Assembly: GCF_900197575.1 (NCBI RefSeq)
Contig: NZ_FZLN01000004.1
Coordinates: 1 to 64,000 of the forward strand
Length of the DNA stretch: 64,000 nucleotides
Reading direction: 5' to 3'
Source: Acinetobacter apis
GTDB taxonomy: Bacteria > Pseudomonadota > Gammaproteobacteria > Pseudomonadales > Moraxellaceae
Shown: positions 18,580-28,680 of the stretch, in pieces
Numbering within the stretch: position 1 is the stretch's first letter
How the letters are laid out: the number at the start of each line of letters is the position of its first letter
Translations under genes and position numbers: made by a program
The notes under the pieces: generated by a model
What the model saw: the letters and a program-made list of their open reading frames with translations, nothing else
Told to the model about the DNA's origin: nothing
The model's database searches: none

Positions 18580-19689
18580 GTGATAAAAGTGAATTACTCT
18601 AAAATTTTTATAATTGGTTGTTTAGCTGCAAGTCTTAGTAGTTGCGCATTACTTTCCGGGCTTCAAACATATAATATTCCTGCACAAGGGACATTTAAAA
18701 CAGACTTAGGCACCGTTGTAGATGTGATTCCACTTAATCAGGAAACCATTTTAGCGACTCGACCTGCCGAGACGAATACACGTGCACAATTTGCCCAGCT
18801 TTTTAATGTACAACAAAACATTTATAAATTAGTTCCAGGCGATGTACTGTCCATTCAATTATGGAACTACCCTGAAATTGCACCACCTATTGCAACTAGT
18901 AATGATCAAACTATTCAATCATATGGCTACCCAATTGACCAAGAGGGCTTTATTCAATTACCTCTAGTCGGGCGTTATAAAGTACAAGGCAAAACGTTAG
19001 CGCAGGCAAACAAAGAAATGCGTCAACTGTTTGGCCGTTACTTAAAAAGTCCTGATGTTGTGGTGCGCGTGATTGCATATCAGGGTAGCCGCTATTCAGT
19101 ACAAGGCAATGTGCAAAAAAGTGGCCAATATTACTTAACCGACCAGCCTGTAAATTTATATGCTGCACTGGGTGCTGCAGGTGGGGTTACCACAACAGGT
19201 GACAGCACGTCTATCTCCCTCACCCGTAATGGTCAGACGTATAACTTAAATACAGTGGCTTTAGAGCGTTCAGGTTTATCACTCAATAAATTGCTTATTC
19301 AGCCAAACGATACTGTTTATGTAAATGCCAAAGCAGACAATAAAATTTACTTAATTGGCGAAGCAGGCCGTAATCAGGCGATGCCAATGCGAGACCAAGG
19401 CATGACCTTGTCTGACGTTTTGGGTGAAGGCTTGGGCATAGACCCGAATGCTGCCAATTCAAGTAAAATTTATGTGGTCAGAAACAATTTGCAAAGCCGT
19501 GGTACAGCCATTTATCAAATGAACTTAACAAATATTGGTGATCTCAGCATTGCAAACCAATTCACCATGCAGCGCAATGACATTGTTTATGTGGATGCAA
19601 CCGGCTTAACACGTTGGCAGCGTATTGTGAACCAAATTGTTCCATTCTCAAGCACCTTAACCAGTATTAACCAGCTTGGAACGAGGTAA
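18580..19689 (+). CDS. wza: Polysaccharide export outer-membrane lipoprotein
   Basis: Outer-membrane channel for polysaccharide export, 369 aa. A lipoprotein signal peptide with lipobox LSSC near residue 22 is followed by a poly-export domain (YKLVPGDVLSIQLWNYPE, the GFIQLPLVGRYKVQGKT strand pattern) and SLBB repeats (VQGNVQKSGQYYLTDQP, IYLIGEAGRNQAMP). The C-terminus reads WQRIVNQIVPFSSTL, resembling the amphipathic pore helix of Wza. Start codons are GTG at 18580 or 18589; neither has a strong ribosome site. It begins the wza-wzb-wzc operon. Confidence 0.92.
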   Translation: MIKVNYSKIFIIGCLAASLSSCALLSGLQTYNIPAQGTFKTDLGTVVDVIPLNQETILATRPAETNTRAQFAQLFNVQQNIYKLVPGDVLSIQLWNYPEIAPPIATSNDQTIQSYGYPIDQEGFIQLPLVGRYKVQGKTLAQANKEMRQLFGRYLKSPDVVVRVIAYQGSRYSVQGNVQKSGQYYLTDQPVNLYAALGAAGGVTTTGDSTSISLTRNGQTYNLNTVALERSGLSLNKLLIQPNDTVYVNAKADNKIYLIGEAGRNQAMPMRDQGMTLSDVLGEGLGIDPNAANSSKIYVVRNNLQSRGTAIYQMNLTNIGDLSIANQFTMQRNDIVYVDATGLTRWQRIVNQIVPFSSTLTSINQLGTR

Positions 19690-19695
19690 TACATT

Positions 19696-20130
19696 ATGCA
19701 AATTAAAAATGTATTGGTGGTCTGTATTGGTAACATCTGCCGAAGCCCCATTGGTGAGTACATGCTTAAAAAGCAGTGTCCGCATTTGAATGTGTCATCT
19801 GCAGGGATTGCTGCATTGGTGGGTTATCCTGCGGATGACAAAGCCAAGGCCACAGCACAACGCTTTGATATTGACTTATCGCCCCATGTGGCACGCTTAC
19901 TAAATAAAGACTTGGTGTCTCAAGCAGACATTATATTGGTCATGAGCCAGCGTCAGCAAAAACATGTTGAAAGTACTTGGCCTGCTGCAAAAGGAAAAAC
20001 CTTTCGTTTGGGTCATTGGCAAGATAAAAACATTGCAGACCCTTACAAGCAAGATCAGCATGTATTTGATGAGACCTGTAATTTAATTACAGCGTGTGTA
20101 GAAGATTGGAATAAAAAATTAACAAATTGA
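19696..20130 (+). CDS. wzb: Low molecular weight protein-tyrosine phosphatase
   Basis: A 144-aa cytoplasmic phosphatase that removes phosphate from the tyrosine tail of Wzc, resetting polymer assembly. The P-loop VCIGNICRSP starts near residue 9 with the nucleophile Cys10 and Arg16. The general-acid Asp is in IADPYKQD near the C-terminus. The ATG at 19696 has GAGG upstream. It sits 6 bp after wza and 10 bp before wzc, the standard order. Confidence 0.95.
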   Translation: MQIKNVLVVCIGNICRSPIGEYMLKKQCPHLNVSSAGIAALVGYPADDKAKATAQRFDIDLSPHVARLLNKDLVSQADIILVMSQRQQKHVESTWPAAKGKTFRLGHWQDKNIADPYKQDQHVFDETCNLITACVEDWNKKLTN

Positions 20131-20140
20131 TGCGGATGCT

Positions 20141-22333
20141 ATGAGCTATTCAACAGTAAAGCCAGAAGATACAATTGATTTAAAAAGTTTGGTACTTTCT
20201 TTAATCGCCCAGTGGAAACTAATCCTTGTTTGCATATTATTAAGTTTAGTGTTCGCCATTTTATATTTAAGAGTAACGCCAAAAATATATGCTGTGGATG
20301 CCATGGTTCAAGTAGAGGATAAAAGTGGAGCTTCTTCTGCACTGCTCGGTAAAGATCTATCAAGTATTATGAGCGGTGGAGTAGGTGGCTCACAAATATC
20401 TGATGGTGAAGTCGAAATTCTAAAATCACGCTTGGTGCTTGGAAAAACCATTCAGCAACTTAATTTAGATATTGATATTACTCCTGAGAGCAACTCTTTT
20501 TTAAAAAAACTAGTTAGCCCAATTTCATTTGAAAACCTGTATTCTGCAAATGGCTTACAAGTGAATGATTCTAATCATTCATTTGTTGTTAAAAAATATA
20601 AAGTACCACAAGCTTATTTAGACCAAAAATTATTACTCACTTTTTCTCAAAATATATATACTTTAACTGATGGTAATCATATTCTTCTAAAAGGACAGTT
20701 AAATAAATTAGAAGTGAAAAACACCCCTAATGGCGGTGCGTTTGAAGTACAAATAGACAGTGCCAACAACAACTTAAATACAAGTTATTATATTTCAAAA
20801 TATGCTATTAATACTGCGACTAATCGTTTTTTAGAAAGTTATTCAGTACAAGAAAAAGGCAAACAAACTAGTATTTTGGGCCTAACTTTTCAAGGCACGG
20901 ATAAAGCATTAATTACCGAAGCGTTAAATTTAGTACTAGTCAATTACAAGCAACAAAATATTGAAAGTAATTCTGCACAAAAAGCTCAAACTTTATCTTT
21001 TTTAAATAAGCAATTGCCTGAGCTAAAACAAGACTTAGATGTTGCAGAAAAAGTATTTAACCGTTTTCGTGAAAAAAACAATACGGTTGATGTGAACCAA
21101 GAGGCACAGCTATTTCTAAAGCAAAGCATTGATTTAGAAATGCAAAACATTGTTTTAAAAGAAAAACAAGCAGAGCTTGCTGCCAAATATACAGCACAGC
21201 ACCCAATGCTATTACAGGTTAATGCACAAATTGCTGCCATTACAGGTAAAATTGCAGAGTTAAATGCCAGTCTCAAGCGCTTACCAGAAACGCAAAGACA
21301 GTACTTACAGCTATACCGCGAGGTAGAAGTTAAAAACCAACTTTATACCAATCTTTTAAATACTTACCAAACATTAAGTGTGGCAAAAGCAGGTGAAATT
21401 GGTAATGTACGTATTATTGATACAGCCATTGAGCCTGTGAAATCGATTAAACCACGCTCTTTAATGATTCTTTCTTTATCTATTATTATTGGCGCTTTTT
21501 TAGGTGTAGTACTTGCTTTAGCACGTAATTTAATGCACTCAGGCATTAAAGATACTGCTGAAATTGAAGCGGAGTTTGATATACCTGTATATGCCACTAT
21601 TCCCCGTTCAAACCAGCAACTATTAAAAGATAAGCTACTCAAAAAACGTGATCACGTGCCAGTACTTGCCTTAAAAGACAGTGATGACATTGCAGTTGAA
21701 AGCTTACGTAGCTTACGTACAGCCATTCATTTTGCCCTTGCAAAAACAGCCAACAAAGTCATTATGATTACAGGTGCATCACCTGCAGTGGGTAAGTCAT
21801 TTATTTCATCTAACCTTGCAGCCATTTTAGCACAAAGTGGTAGCCGTATATTGCTTATAGATGGCGACATGCGCCGTGGCTATTTACATAAATACTTTAG
21901 CCATGCCAACGAAGAGGGGTTGTCAGAAGTGCTCACAGAAAAAGCAACCATACAACAGGTTGTTAAAACCACAGAGCTTGATAATTTACACTTTATTGGT
22001 CGTGGGAAAAACCCATCTCAGCCATCTGAATTATTAAATACTGGCCTTTTTGAGAAAATGCTTGAAACGCTAAAAAACGAGTATGACCATATTATTATCG
22101 ATACACCACCTGTGCTTGCAGTAACTGATGCAACCATTGTGTCACAATTTAGTGATGTAAATTTATTAATTGTACGCTTTGCTAAAACAGACAAAAAAGA
22201 GTTAGAGTTAACATTAAACCGTTTCTTAAATTCAAACAGTCAAATTCATGGTGTAGTATTAAACGACATCTATCATAATGGTAGTTATGGCTATAGTTAT
22301 AACTATACTTATGACTACAAAGCAAAAGAATAA
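20141..22333 (+). CDS. wzc: Polysaccharide co-polymerase and BY-kinase
   Basis: A 730-aa inner-membrane protein controlling chain length and export. Wzz domain with membrane helices near residues 27-45 and 440-460, a long periplasmic coiled-coil region, then a cytosolic tyrosine kinase with Walker A GASPAVGKS (residues 545-553), Walker A' LLIDGDMRRG, and Walker B IIIDTPP. The C-terminal tail GYSYNYTYDY is the autophosphorylated tyrosine cluster and substrate of Wzb. The start is ATG 20141. Complete, with no sign of frameshift. Confidence 0.95.
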   Translation: MSYSTVKPEDTIDLKSLVLSLIAQWKLILVCILLSLVFAILYLRVTPKIYAVDAMVQVEDKSGASSALLGKDLSSIMSGGVGGSQISDGEVEILKSRLVLGKTIQQLNLDIDITPESNSFLKKLVSPISFENLYSANGLQVNDSNHSFVVKKYKVPQAYLDQKLLLTFSQNIYTLTDGNHILLKGQLNKLEVKNTPNGGAFEVQIDSANNNLNTSYYISKYAINTATNRFLESYSVQEKGKQTSILGLTFQGTDKALITEALNLVLVNYKQQNIESNSAQKAQTLSFLNKQLPELKQDLDVAEKVFNRFREKNNTVDVNQEAQLFLKQSIDLEMQNIVLKEKQAELAAKYTAQHPMLLQVNAQIAAITGKIAELNASLKRLPETQRQYLQLYREVEVKNQLYTNLLNTYQTLSVAKAGEIGNVRIIDTAIEPVKSIKPRSLMILSLSIIIGAFLGVVLALARNLMHSGIKDTAEIEAEFDIPVYATIPRSNQQLLKDKLLKKRDHVPVLALKDSDDIAVESLRSLRTAIHFALAKTANKVIMITGASPAVGKSFISSNLAAILAQSGSRILLIDGDMRRGYLHKYFSHANEEGLSEVLTEKATIQQVVKTTELDNLHFIGRGKNPSQPSELLNTGLFEKMLETLKNEYDHIIIDTPPVLAVTDATIVSQFSDVNLLIVRFAKTDKKELELTLNRFLNSNSQIHGVVLNDIYHNGSYGYSYNYTYDYKAKE

Positions 22334-22372
22334 ATAACATGGCAACATATTTTTATAATTTGAGGGAACAGA

Positions 22373-23815
22373 ATGAAATTACAAAAAAAATGGTTTATAC
22401 CATTACTTACTGTGCTGTCATCTTCTACATTTGCACAAGCCTTTTTGCAAAATGATGAGAGTTTACGTTCAGACTTAGCTTGGTTAAACCAACAGGGTGT
22501 TATTCAGGTTAGTACGTCTACATGGCCGCTAAGTACAGATGCTCTAGAGAAAGCCCTTGCACACGCTGTACCACAAACCAAAGCCCAGCGCCTTGTTTTA
22601 GAGTCTGTCCAAAAAACGCTAGAAGCGAACCATCAATTGGCCACTGTACAATTAAAAGCAGGCACCACCAATAATCAGTTACCTGCAAATTTTGGTGCAG
22701 CAGATGTGTCGCAATACCAAGCGGGTTTAACTGTGCAAAAAAGCGCTGAACAATGGGATGTGCATATTCAAGGCAATGCAGAAAGCAAACAGCGTATAGA
22801 CAATGGCAATAAATTTAACTTAGATGGCTCATATGTGGCAGGCAAGCTGTGGAACCAATGGGTAAGCTTTGGTGCTATTCCTGTGTATTGGGGCCCCGGG
22901 CACGATGGCAGCTTAATCCGTGGTGATGCAACACGCCCAGTGGTTGGCTTTCTAGCCCAACGTGCAGAACAAGATGCTTTTGAAACCAAATGGCTGTCGT
23001 GGCTTGGCCCTTGGCAATACCAACTGTTTGCAGGCCAACTACAAAAATATACTGCTGTGCCAAACACACGCCTTTTAGGCATGCGAGTGACCATCCAGCC
23101 GTTGCCTTACTTAGAGTTGGGTGCATCCCGAACATTTCAAATTGGTGGTGATGGACAACCAGACAGTGCAAAAGCCTATTGGAATGCCTTTGTTGGAAAA
23201 GACAACAACTGTTCAAATGCAGGTTGTGTAAATGACCAAAATGCATCTAACCAGCTTGGTGGTTTTGATGCACGGTTAAATTTACAGCCATTACTACAGC
23301 TGCCTATTAGTATATATGGACAAATGATTGGTGAAGATGAGTCAGGCAAACTACCATCGAGAAATACTTACCTTGCTGGCGCAGACTATTCCTCAAGCTA
23401 TAAGCAATTGCCATATCAAGTGTATGCAGAGTGGGCAGATACTCGCACCAGCGGTAAAGTAATGGGTTATACCTATAACCATCACCAATATACAGATGGT
23501 TATTACCAGTATGGTTATCCACTTGGCCACAGTACAGGGGGCGACAGTGAAATGTATTCGGTAGGCGGTAATATTCAAGTCGATCCAATCAATAGAATCA
23601 CTGGCCGTATTTTATATGCAAAAGTGAATCAATCAAACTCACCAACTGACCAAGCGTTCTCTCAGGATGACACACTTAAAGCGCTTGAATTGGGCTGGAG
23701 CAATCAGCTAAAAACAGGTGTGATTGTGCAAGTTAATGGTTGGGTCAGTGATTCTGACCATTTAGCACGAGATCACGGTGCGTCAATTCGTGTGAAATTC
23801 CCTTTATCTTTTTAA
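22373..23815 (+). CDS. Capsule assembly Wzi family outer-membrane protein
   Basis: A 480-aa exported protein with a clear signal peptide (cleavage probably after TFAQA) and alternating beta-strand pattern ending in the aromatic SIRVKFPLSF, as for outer-membrane barrels. Segments WVSFGAIPVYWGPGHDGSL and FLAQRAEQDAFETKWLSWLGPW are typical of the Wzi/capsule-assembly family, which holds exported polysaccharide at the cell surface. GAGGG precedes ATG 22373. It sits between wzc and rmlB, in the same direction. That it anchors this polymer is inferred from family and context. Confidence 0.85.
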   Translation: MKLQKKWFIPLLTVLSSSTFAQAFLQNDESLRSDLAWLNQQGVIQVSTSTWPLSTDALEKALAHAVPQTKAQRLVLESVQKTLEANHQLATVQLKAGTTNNQLPANFGAADVSQYQAGLTVQKSAEQWDVHIQGNAESKQRIDNGNKFNLDGSYVAGKLWNQWVSFGAIPVYWGPGHDGSLIRGDATRPVVGFLAQRAEQDAFETKWLSWLGPWQYQLFAGQLQKYTAVPNTRLLGMRVTIQPLPYLELGASRTFQIGGDGQPDSAKAYWNAFVGKDNNCSNAGCVNDQNASNQLGGFDARLNLQPLLQLPISIYGQMIGEDESGKLPSRNTYLAGADYSSSYKQLPYQVYAEWADTRTSGKVMGYTYNHHQYTDGYYQYGYPLGHSTGGDSEMYSVGGNIQVDPINRITGRILYAKVNQSNSPTDQAFSQDDTLKALELGWSNQLKTGVIVQVNGWVSDSDHLARDHGASIRVKFPLSF

Positions 23816-23834
23816 TGTTAAGTCGTGGTGCTGA

Positions 23835-24899
23835 ATGAATATTTTAGTCACAGGTGGTGCAGGTTTTATTGGTTCTGCTGTTGTCCGCCATATAATTCAA
23901 AATACAACACATAATGTATTAAATGTAGACAAATTAACCTATGCAGGAAATTTAGAGTCACTAGCATCTGTTGCAGACAACGAGCGCTATCAGTTTTCAC
24001 AAACTGACATTTGTAATCGTGAGCAATTAGACCAATTGTTTCAAGAGTTTAAACCACATGCCGTAATGCATTTGGCAGCAGAGTCACATGTTGACCGTTC
24101 AATTACAGGTTCAAAAGACTTTATCGAAACCAATATTATTGGTACATACCAATTGTTAGAAGCAGCACGTCAATATTGGGGTGGTTTAGACAGTACCGCA
24201 CAAAATACGTTTAGGTTTCATCATATTTCAACAGATGAAGTATATGGCGACTTAGAAGGTACAGACGACTTATTTTTAGAAACAACGCCTTATGCGCCAA
24301 GCTCGCCATATTCTGCGAGTAAAGCAAGTTCTGACCATTTGGTACGTGCATGGCACAGAACTTATGGCTTACCTGTAGTCATTACCAACTGTTCAAACAA
24401 CTATGGGCCATACCATTTTCCTGAAAAATTAATTCCCCTCATTATTTTAAATGCACTTGCAGGAAAACCATTACCTGTATATGGCAATGGTGAGCAAATT
24501 CGCGATTGGTTATATGTCGAAGATCATGCACGTGCACTCTATAAAGTGGTTACAGAAGCAGAAGTTGGAGAAACCTATAATATTGGTGGGCACAATGAGC
24601 AAAAAAATATAGATGTCGTGAAAGAAATTTGTAAATTACTTGAAGAGCTTGCGCCAAATAAGCCTGAAGGTTTAAATCAATACCAAGACTTAATTACCTA
24701 TGTGAAAGACCGTCCAGGGCACGACTTACGTTATGCAATTGATGCCGGTAAAATAGAGCGCGATTTAGGCTGGACACCAAACGAGAGTTTTGAAACTGGG
24801 CTAAGAAAAACTGTGCAATGGTATCTTGAAAACACCCAATGGGTAGAGCATGTACAAAGTGGTGCATATCAAAATTGGTTACAAACACAGTATAAGTAA
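23835..24899 (+). CDS. rmlB: dTDP-glucose 4,6-dehydratase
   Basis: Second step in dTDP-L-rhamnose synthesis. A 354-aa short-chain dehydrogenase fold protein with the NAD loop [14 protein letters not shown], the catalytic TDEVYGDL, the [12 protein letters not shown] YxxxK motif, and [14 protein letters not shown]. It heads the four-gene rml block, in the order B-D-A-C. Confidence 0.96.
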   Translation: MNILVTGGAGFIGSAVVRHIIQNTTHNVLNVDKLTYAGNLESLASVADNERYQFSQTDICNREQLDQLFQEFKPHAVMHLAAESHVDRSITGSKDFIETNIIGTYQLLEAARQYWGGLDSTAQNTFRFHHISTDEVYGDLEGTDDLFLETTPYAPSSPYSASKASSDHLVRAWHRTYGLPVVITNCSNNYGPYHFPEKLIPLIILNALAGKPLPVYGNGEQIRDWLYVEDHARALYKVVTEAEVGETYNIGGHNEQKNIDVVKEICKLLEELAPNKPEGLNQYQDLITYVKDRPGHDLRYAIDAGKIERDLGWTPNESFETGLRKTVQWYLENTQWVEHVQSGAYQNWLQTQYK

Positions 24900-24932
24900 A
24901 ATACAGTTTTAAATTTTCAAAATGAGAAAAAA

Positions 24933-25838
24933 ATGAAAATTTTGCTATTAGGAAAAAATGGACAAGTTGGTTGGGAGTTACAACGTGCTCTACAACCACT
25001 TGGTCATGTAGTGGCTTTGGATCGCCAAATAAATAATGACCTATTGGTTTCTGGCGATGTAAGCCAACTTGACCACATCAAAAAAATATTTGAGGTGGTT
25101 CAGCCTGATGTTGTTGTCAATGCAACCGCATATACAGCAGTAGACCGGGCAGAAACAGAACAAAGCGCTGCAGATTTAATTAATCATTTGGCAGTGAAAG
25201 TACTTGCTGAACAAGCAAAACAGCACAATGCACTTCTTGTGCATTATTCAACCGACTATGTGTTTCAAGGGCATGGTACACAAGCATGGGTTGAAACAGA
25301 TGTAACCGCACCAAACAATGTTTATGGCCACACCAAACGTGCAGGTGAGCTTGCATTAGAGCAGTCAGGCGCTCGTTTTTTAAATTTTAGAACCAGTTGG
25401 GTTTATGGTACGCATGGTCATAATTTCATTAAAACCATGCTTAAACTTGCACAAAGTAAAGAAGAGCTGAGCATTATTGATGACCAAATTGGTGCACCAA
25501 CAAGTGCCAGCTTAATTGCAGATGTCACAGCACAAGTGCTACGTTATTACTTGCTTAATCACCAGCAACAAGCAGCGTTACATGGGCATTACCATTTAGC
25601 ACCAAAAGGTGAAACATCTTGGTTTGACTATGCAAATTATATTTTTGCAACAGCAAAAGCAAAAGGTGCACCGTTGGCAATTCAACGCGTACAGCGTGTT
25701 GCAACAGAAAATTATCCAACACCTGCTAAGCGACCTTTAAATTCAAGACTTAATACCGATAAAATTCAAAACACATTTAAAATAAATTTACCAGATTGGC
25801 AGCAAGGTGTAGAACACACGCTGGGAGAAATACTATGA
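24933..25838 (+). CDS. rmlD: dTDP-4-dehydrorhamnose reductase
   Basis: Last step in dTDP-L-rhamnose synthesis, NAD(P)H-dependent. A 301-aa protein with nucleotide motif [36 protein letters not shown], the catalytic YGHTKRAGE (YxxxK), and FRTSWVYG. Its TGA stop overlaps the rmlA ATG (ATGA at 25835), implying coupled translation. Confidence 0.95.
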   Translation: MKILLLGKNGQVGWELQRALQPLGHVVALDRQINNDLLVSGDVSQLDHIKKIFEVVQPDVVVNATAYTAVDRAETEQSAADLINHLAVKVLAEQAKQHNALLVHYSTDYVFQGHGTQAWVETDVTAPNNVYGHTKRAGELALEQSGARFLNFRTSWVYGTHGHNFIKTMLKLAQSKEELSIIDDQIGAPTSASLIADVTAQVLRYYLLNHQQQAALHGHYHLAPKGETSWFDYANYIFATAKAKGAPLAIQRVQRVATENYPTPAKRPLNSRLNTDKIQNTFKINLPDWQQGVEHTLGEIL

Positions 25839-26734
25839 CAACTCAAACAGTAAATCGAAAAGGCATTATTTTAGCAGGTGGTTCAGGTACGCGTTTATAC
25901 CCAATTACCATGGGAACGTCTAAACAGCTGTTGCCAATTTATGACAAACCAATGATTTACTATCCATTGTCTGTGTTAATGTTGGCAGGAATCAACGAAA
26001 TTCTAATTATATCTACACCAGAAGATTTGCCGAATTTTGAGAAGCTATTGGGTACAGGTGAAGCACTTGGCATTAAATTGTCGTATAAAGTACAGCCTTC
26101 ACCAGATGGTTTAGCACAAGCCTTTATTTTAGGTGAAGAATTTATTGGTGAAGATAACGTTTGTTTAATTTTAGGCGATAACATTTTTTATGGTCAGCAT
26201 TTTAGCGATCAATTAAAACGTGCAGCCAATCAAACAAGTGGTGCAACTGTATTTGGTTACTATGTTAATGACCCTGAGCGTTTTGGCGTAGTTGACTTTG
26301 ATGCAAGCGGTAAAGCGTTAAGCATTGAAGAAAAACCAGAGCAGCCTAAGTCAAATTATGCTGTAACAGGGCTATATTTCTATGACAACAGCGTTGTAGA
26401 CATCGCGAAAAATATTCAACCTTCACACCGTGGTGAATTAGAAATTACCGATGTTAATAATGTGTACTTGCAGCAAGAGAAACTTAATGTAGAAGTGCTT
26501 GGACGCGGTTTTGCATGGCTAGATACAGGTACACATGACTCATTATTAGAAGCGAGTCAGTTTGTTCAAACCATTGAACATAGACAAGGGCTTAAAGTTG
26601 CTAGCTTAGAAGAAATTTCTTTTAACAATGGTTGGATTAACGCAGACCAATTGTTAGCACGTGGTCAATTCTTTAAAAAGACAGGCTATGGCCAATACCT
26701 GCTAAAACTGCATCAAGAACACCAAAGCAAGTAA
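25835..26734 (+). CDS. rmlA: Glucose-1-phosphate thymidylyltransferase
   Basis: First step of the pathway: dTTP plus glucose-1-phosphate gives dTDP-glucose. A 299-aa nucleotidyltransferase with [39 protein letters not shown], and [23 protein letters not shown] 25835 (M-T-T-Q) is chosen because of the ATGA overlap with rmlD; an in-frame ATG at 25796 inside rmlD would add 13 unrelated residues. Confidence 0.96.
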   Translation: MTTQTVNRKGIILAGGSGTRLYPITMGTSKQLLPIYDKPMIYYPLSVLMLAGINEILIISTPEDLPNFEKLLGTGEALGIKLSYKVQPSPDGLAQAFILGEEFIGEDNVCLILGDNIFYGQHFSDQLKRAANQTSGATVFGYYVNDPERFGVVDFDASGKALSIEEKPEQPKSNYAVTGLYFYDNSVVDIAKNIQPSHRGELEITDVNNVYLQQEKLNVEVLGRGFAWLDTGTHDSLLEASQFVQTIEHRQGLKVASLEEISFNNGWINADQLLARGQFFKKTGYGQYLLKLHQEHQSK

Positions 26735-26764
26735 GTAATTTAATAAGTAAAACAACACTGGGTA

Positions 26765-27358
26765 ATGAATATGAATGTAATTGAAACGAAAATTAAAGGA
26801 TTATTGATTTTAGAACCGCGGGTATTTGGTGATGACAGAGGTTGGTTTATGGAAAGCTTTAACCAGCACAACTTCGAAAAAGCACTTACTGAGCGTGGGC
26901 TAGATGTTCCTCAATTTGTGCAAGATAACCATTCATTTTCACAACAAGGTGTTTTACGTGGCTTGCATTATCAGCTCGACCCACATGCACAAGGCAAGCT
27001 TGTACGTGTCGTGCAAGGCCGTGCATGGGATGTTGCTGTAGACATTCGTGAAGGATCGGAAACTTTTGGTGAGTGGGTTGGTATTGAACTCACAGGCGAA
27101 AACCATAAGCAGTTTTGGATTCCTGCAGGCTTTGCGCATGGGTTTGTTGCTTTAGAAGACAACACCCAATTTTTATATAAAACCACCAATTATTATTCTA
27201 AAGAATCAGAGCGTTCTATTGTTTGGAATGATGCAGAGTTGAATATAGCGTGGCCGTTAGACCAAAGTCTTACACCTTTGGTAAGTGATAAAGATAAAGA
27301 TTCTGTTGGACTAGCTGATGCTATAAAACAGAATAATATTTTTATTAATGTGACTTAA
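26765..27358 (+). CDS. rmlC: dTDP-4-dehydrorhamnose 3,5-epimerase
   Basis: Third pathway step. The family cupin is recognisable by EPRVFGDDRGWFMES, DNHSFSQQGVLRGLHYQ (catalytic His), VRVVQGRAWDVAVDIR, and PAGFAHGFVAL. At 197 aa it is slightly longer than the usual about 185 because of a C-terminal extension. Either ATG 26765 or 26771 could start it. It is the last gene before base composition falls sharply into the A+T-rich cassette. Confidence 0.95.
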   Translation: MNMNVIETKIKGLLILEPRVFGDDRGWFMESFNQHNFEKALTERGLDVPQFVQDNHSFSQQGVLRGLHYQLDPHAQGKLVRVVQGRAWDVAVDIREGSETFGEWVGIELTGENHKQFWIPAGFAHGFVALEDNTQFLYKTTNYYSKESERSIVWNDAELNIAWPLDQSLTPLVSDKDKDSVGLADAIKQNNIFINVT

Positions 27359-27384
27359 AAATTGAATTTGTATAGAGTTAATTA

Positions 27385-28680
27385 ATGAATATTGTAAATT
27401 TTTTCAAGAATAAATCAGTAATTAATTCTATATGGATGATGCTAGAAAAAATAATTTCTATGTTTGGGTTGATTTTTGTAATGTCTTTAGTTGCAAAATA
27501 TATTGGTCCAGATAACTTTGGTAGATTAACGTATGCAAGTTCAATATTCTTTATAGTTCAGATCTTAGCAATGTTTGGTTTAGATGGCATAATTTTTCAG
27601 AAGACAAGTAGAAATAAAATTCAAGGTGAAAGAATAATAGCTTTAACGATGAATTTAAGGAACATTATTTATGTTCCAACTAGTATCTTAGCGTTACTGT
27701 TTATTTATTTTTATACAGATTACTTAACATTTATATATGCTATATGCACTGCTGTTGGAGGATATTTTTTACTACATGATGTTTATTCTATTTATTTTAA
27801 TGCACTGTTAATGTCATATATTAATGTCATATATAATTCAGTTGGTTTAGTAATAGCGTTAATTTTAAGATATATTATAGTTAAACTAAATTTTGATATT
27901 GAATATTTAGGAATTCCTATAATAGTAGTGTCATTGATCCCCTATTTAATAAAAAGAAAAATTTATAACCATAGTAAAGCTAAAAATTTACTTGGCTCAA
28001 ATTTAAAACATAGATATCAGAATGCTGTGTTTAGTATAGGAAAAAAAATGGTCTTGTACAGCGTTTCTGTTGCTATTTTTTTGAAAACATCTCAAATAAT
28101 TCTAGGGTATTTCTCAAAGCATGATTTAGGGATTTATACAGTTTCTATTACACTTGGCACTAGCTATTATTTCGTTTTACTAGCAATTATTACTTCATTT
28201 ATGCCAGAAATATATAATGAAAAAAATGAAAGGAAGATAAATTTTTTAGTAGCACGACTAAATGTTATTGTCATTATTATCAGCTTTTTTGCTTTTATTG
28301 GTTTTAGCATATTTGGTAAATGGATAATACTTAATCTTTACGGAGATTTATATGCTGAAGCACTGCCCATTACATTAATTATGATAATAGTTTGTATGTT
28401 TTCAGGTTTATCAACGGTAGTAGACAAGTTTTTATTAAAATATAATTCATATAGCTTTTTAATGAAAAAAACAAATGTACTGATGTTTTTTAATATATTT
28501 ATTTCATTTGTATCAATATACTTATATGGATTAGTAGGTGCTGTATTAAGTATCCTTTTAGTGGAATTTCTGTCAGCTACTTTTATGAATTATTTTTTTA
28601 AAAAAGTTAATTTTTTAGAAATTCATAAATCTCTTTTTAGTATTCAGTTTTACAAAAAAATTTTGAAGGATCAGTTATGA
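27385..28680 (+). CDS. wzx: Oligosaccharide flippase, Wzx type
   Basis: A 431-aa polytopic protein with about twelve hydrophobic helices and the MOP-superfamily opening (SIWMMLEKIISMFGLIFVMSLVAKYIGPDNFGRLTYA), which is characteristic of polysaccharide flippases. It moves the undecaprenyl-linked repeat unit to the periplasmic face. The gene is very A+T-rich with many rare-looking codons compared with rmlBDAC, as usual for serotype-specific cassettes. Its stop overlaps the next gene's ATG (ATGA at 28677). Confidence 0.88.
   Translation: MNIVNFFKNKSVINSIWMMLEKIISMFGLIFVMSLVAKYIGPDNFGRLTYASSIFFIVQILAMFGLDGIIFQKTSRNKIQGERIIALTMNLRNIIYVPTSILALLFIYFYTDYLTFIYAICTAVGGYFLLHDVYSIYFNALLMSYINVIYNSVGLVIALILRYIIVKLNFDIEYLGIPIIVVSLIPYLIKRKIYNHSKAKNLLGSNLKHRYQNAVFSIGKKMVLYSVSVAIFLKTSQIILGYFSKHDLGIYTVSITLGTSYYFVLLAIITSFMPEIYNEKNERKINFLVARLNVIVIIISFFAFIGFSIFGKWIILNLYGDLYAEALPITLIMIIVCMFSGLSTVVDKFLLKYNSYSFLMKKTNVLMFFNIFISFVSIYLYGLVGAVLSILLVEFLSATFMNYFFKKVNFLEIHKSLFSIQFYKKILKDQL

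Noticed and set aside
22768-23588. Long open frames antisense to the Wzi-like gene
   Set aside because: They have no ribosome sites or recognisable protein features and lie fully opposite a well-supported gene; they reflect codon composition.
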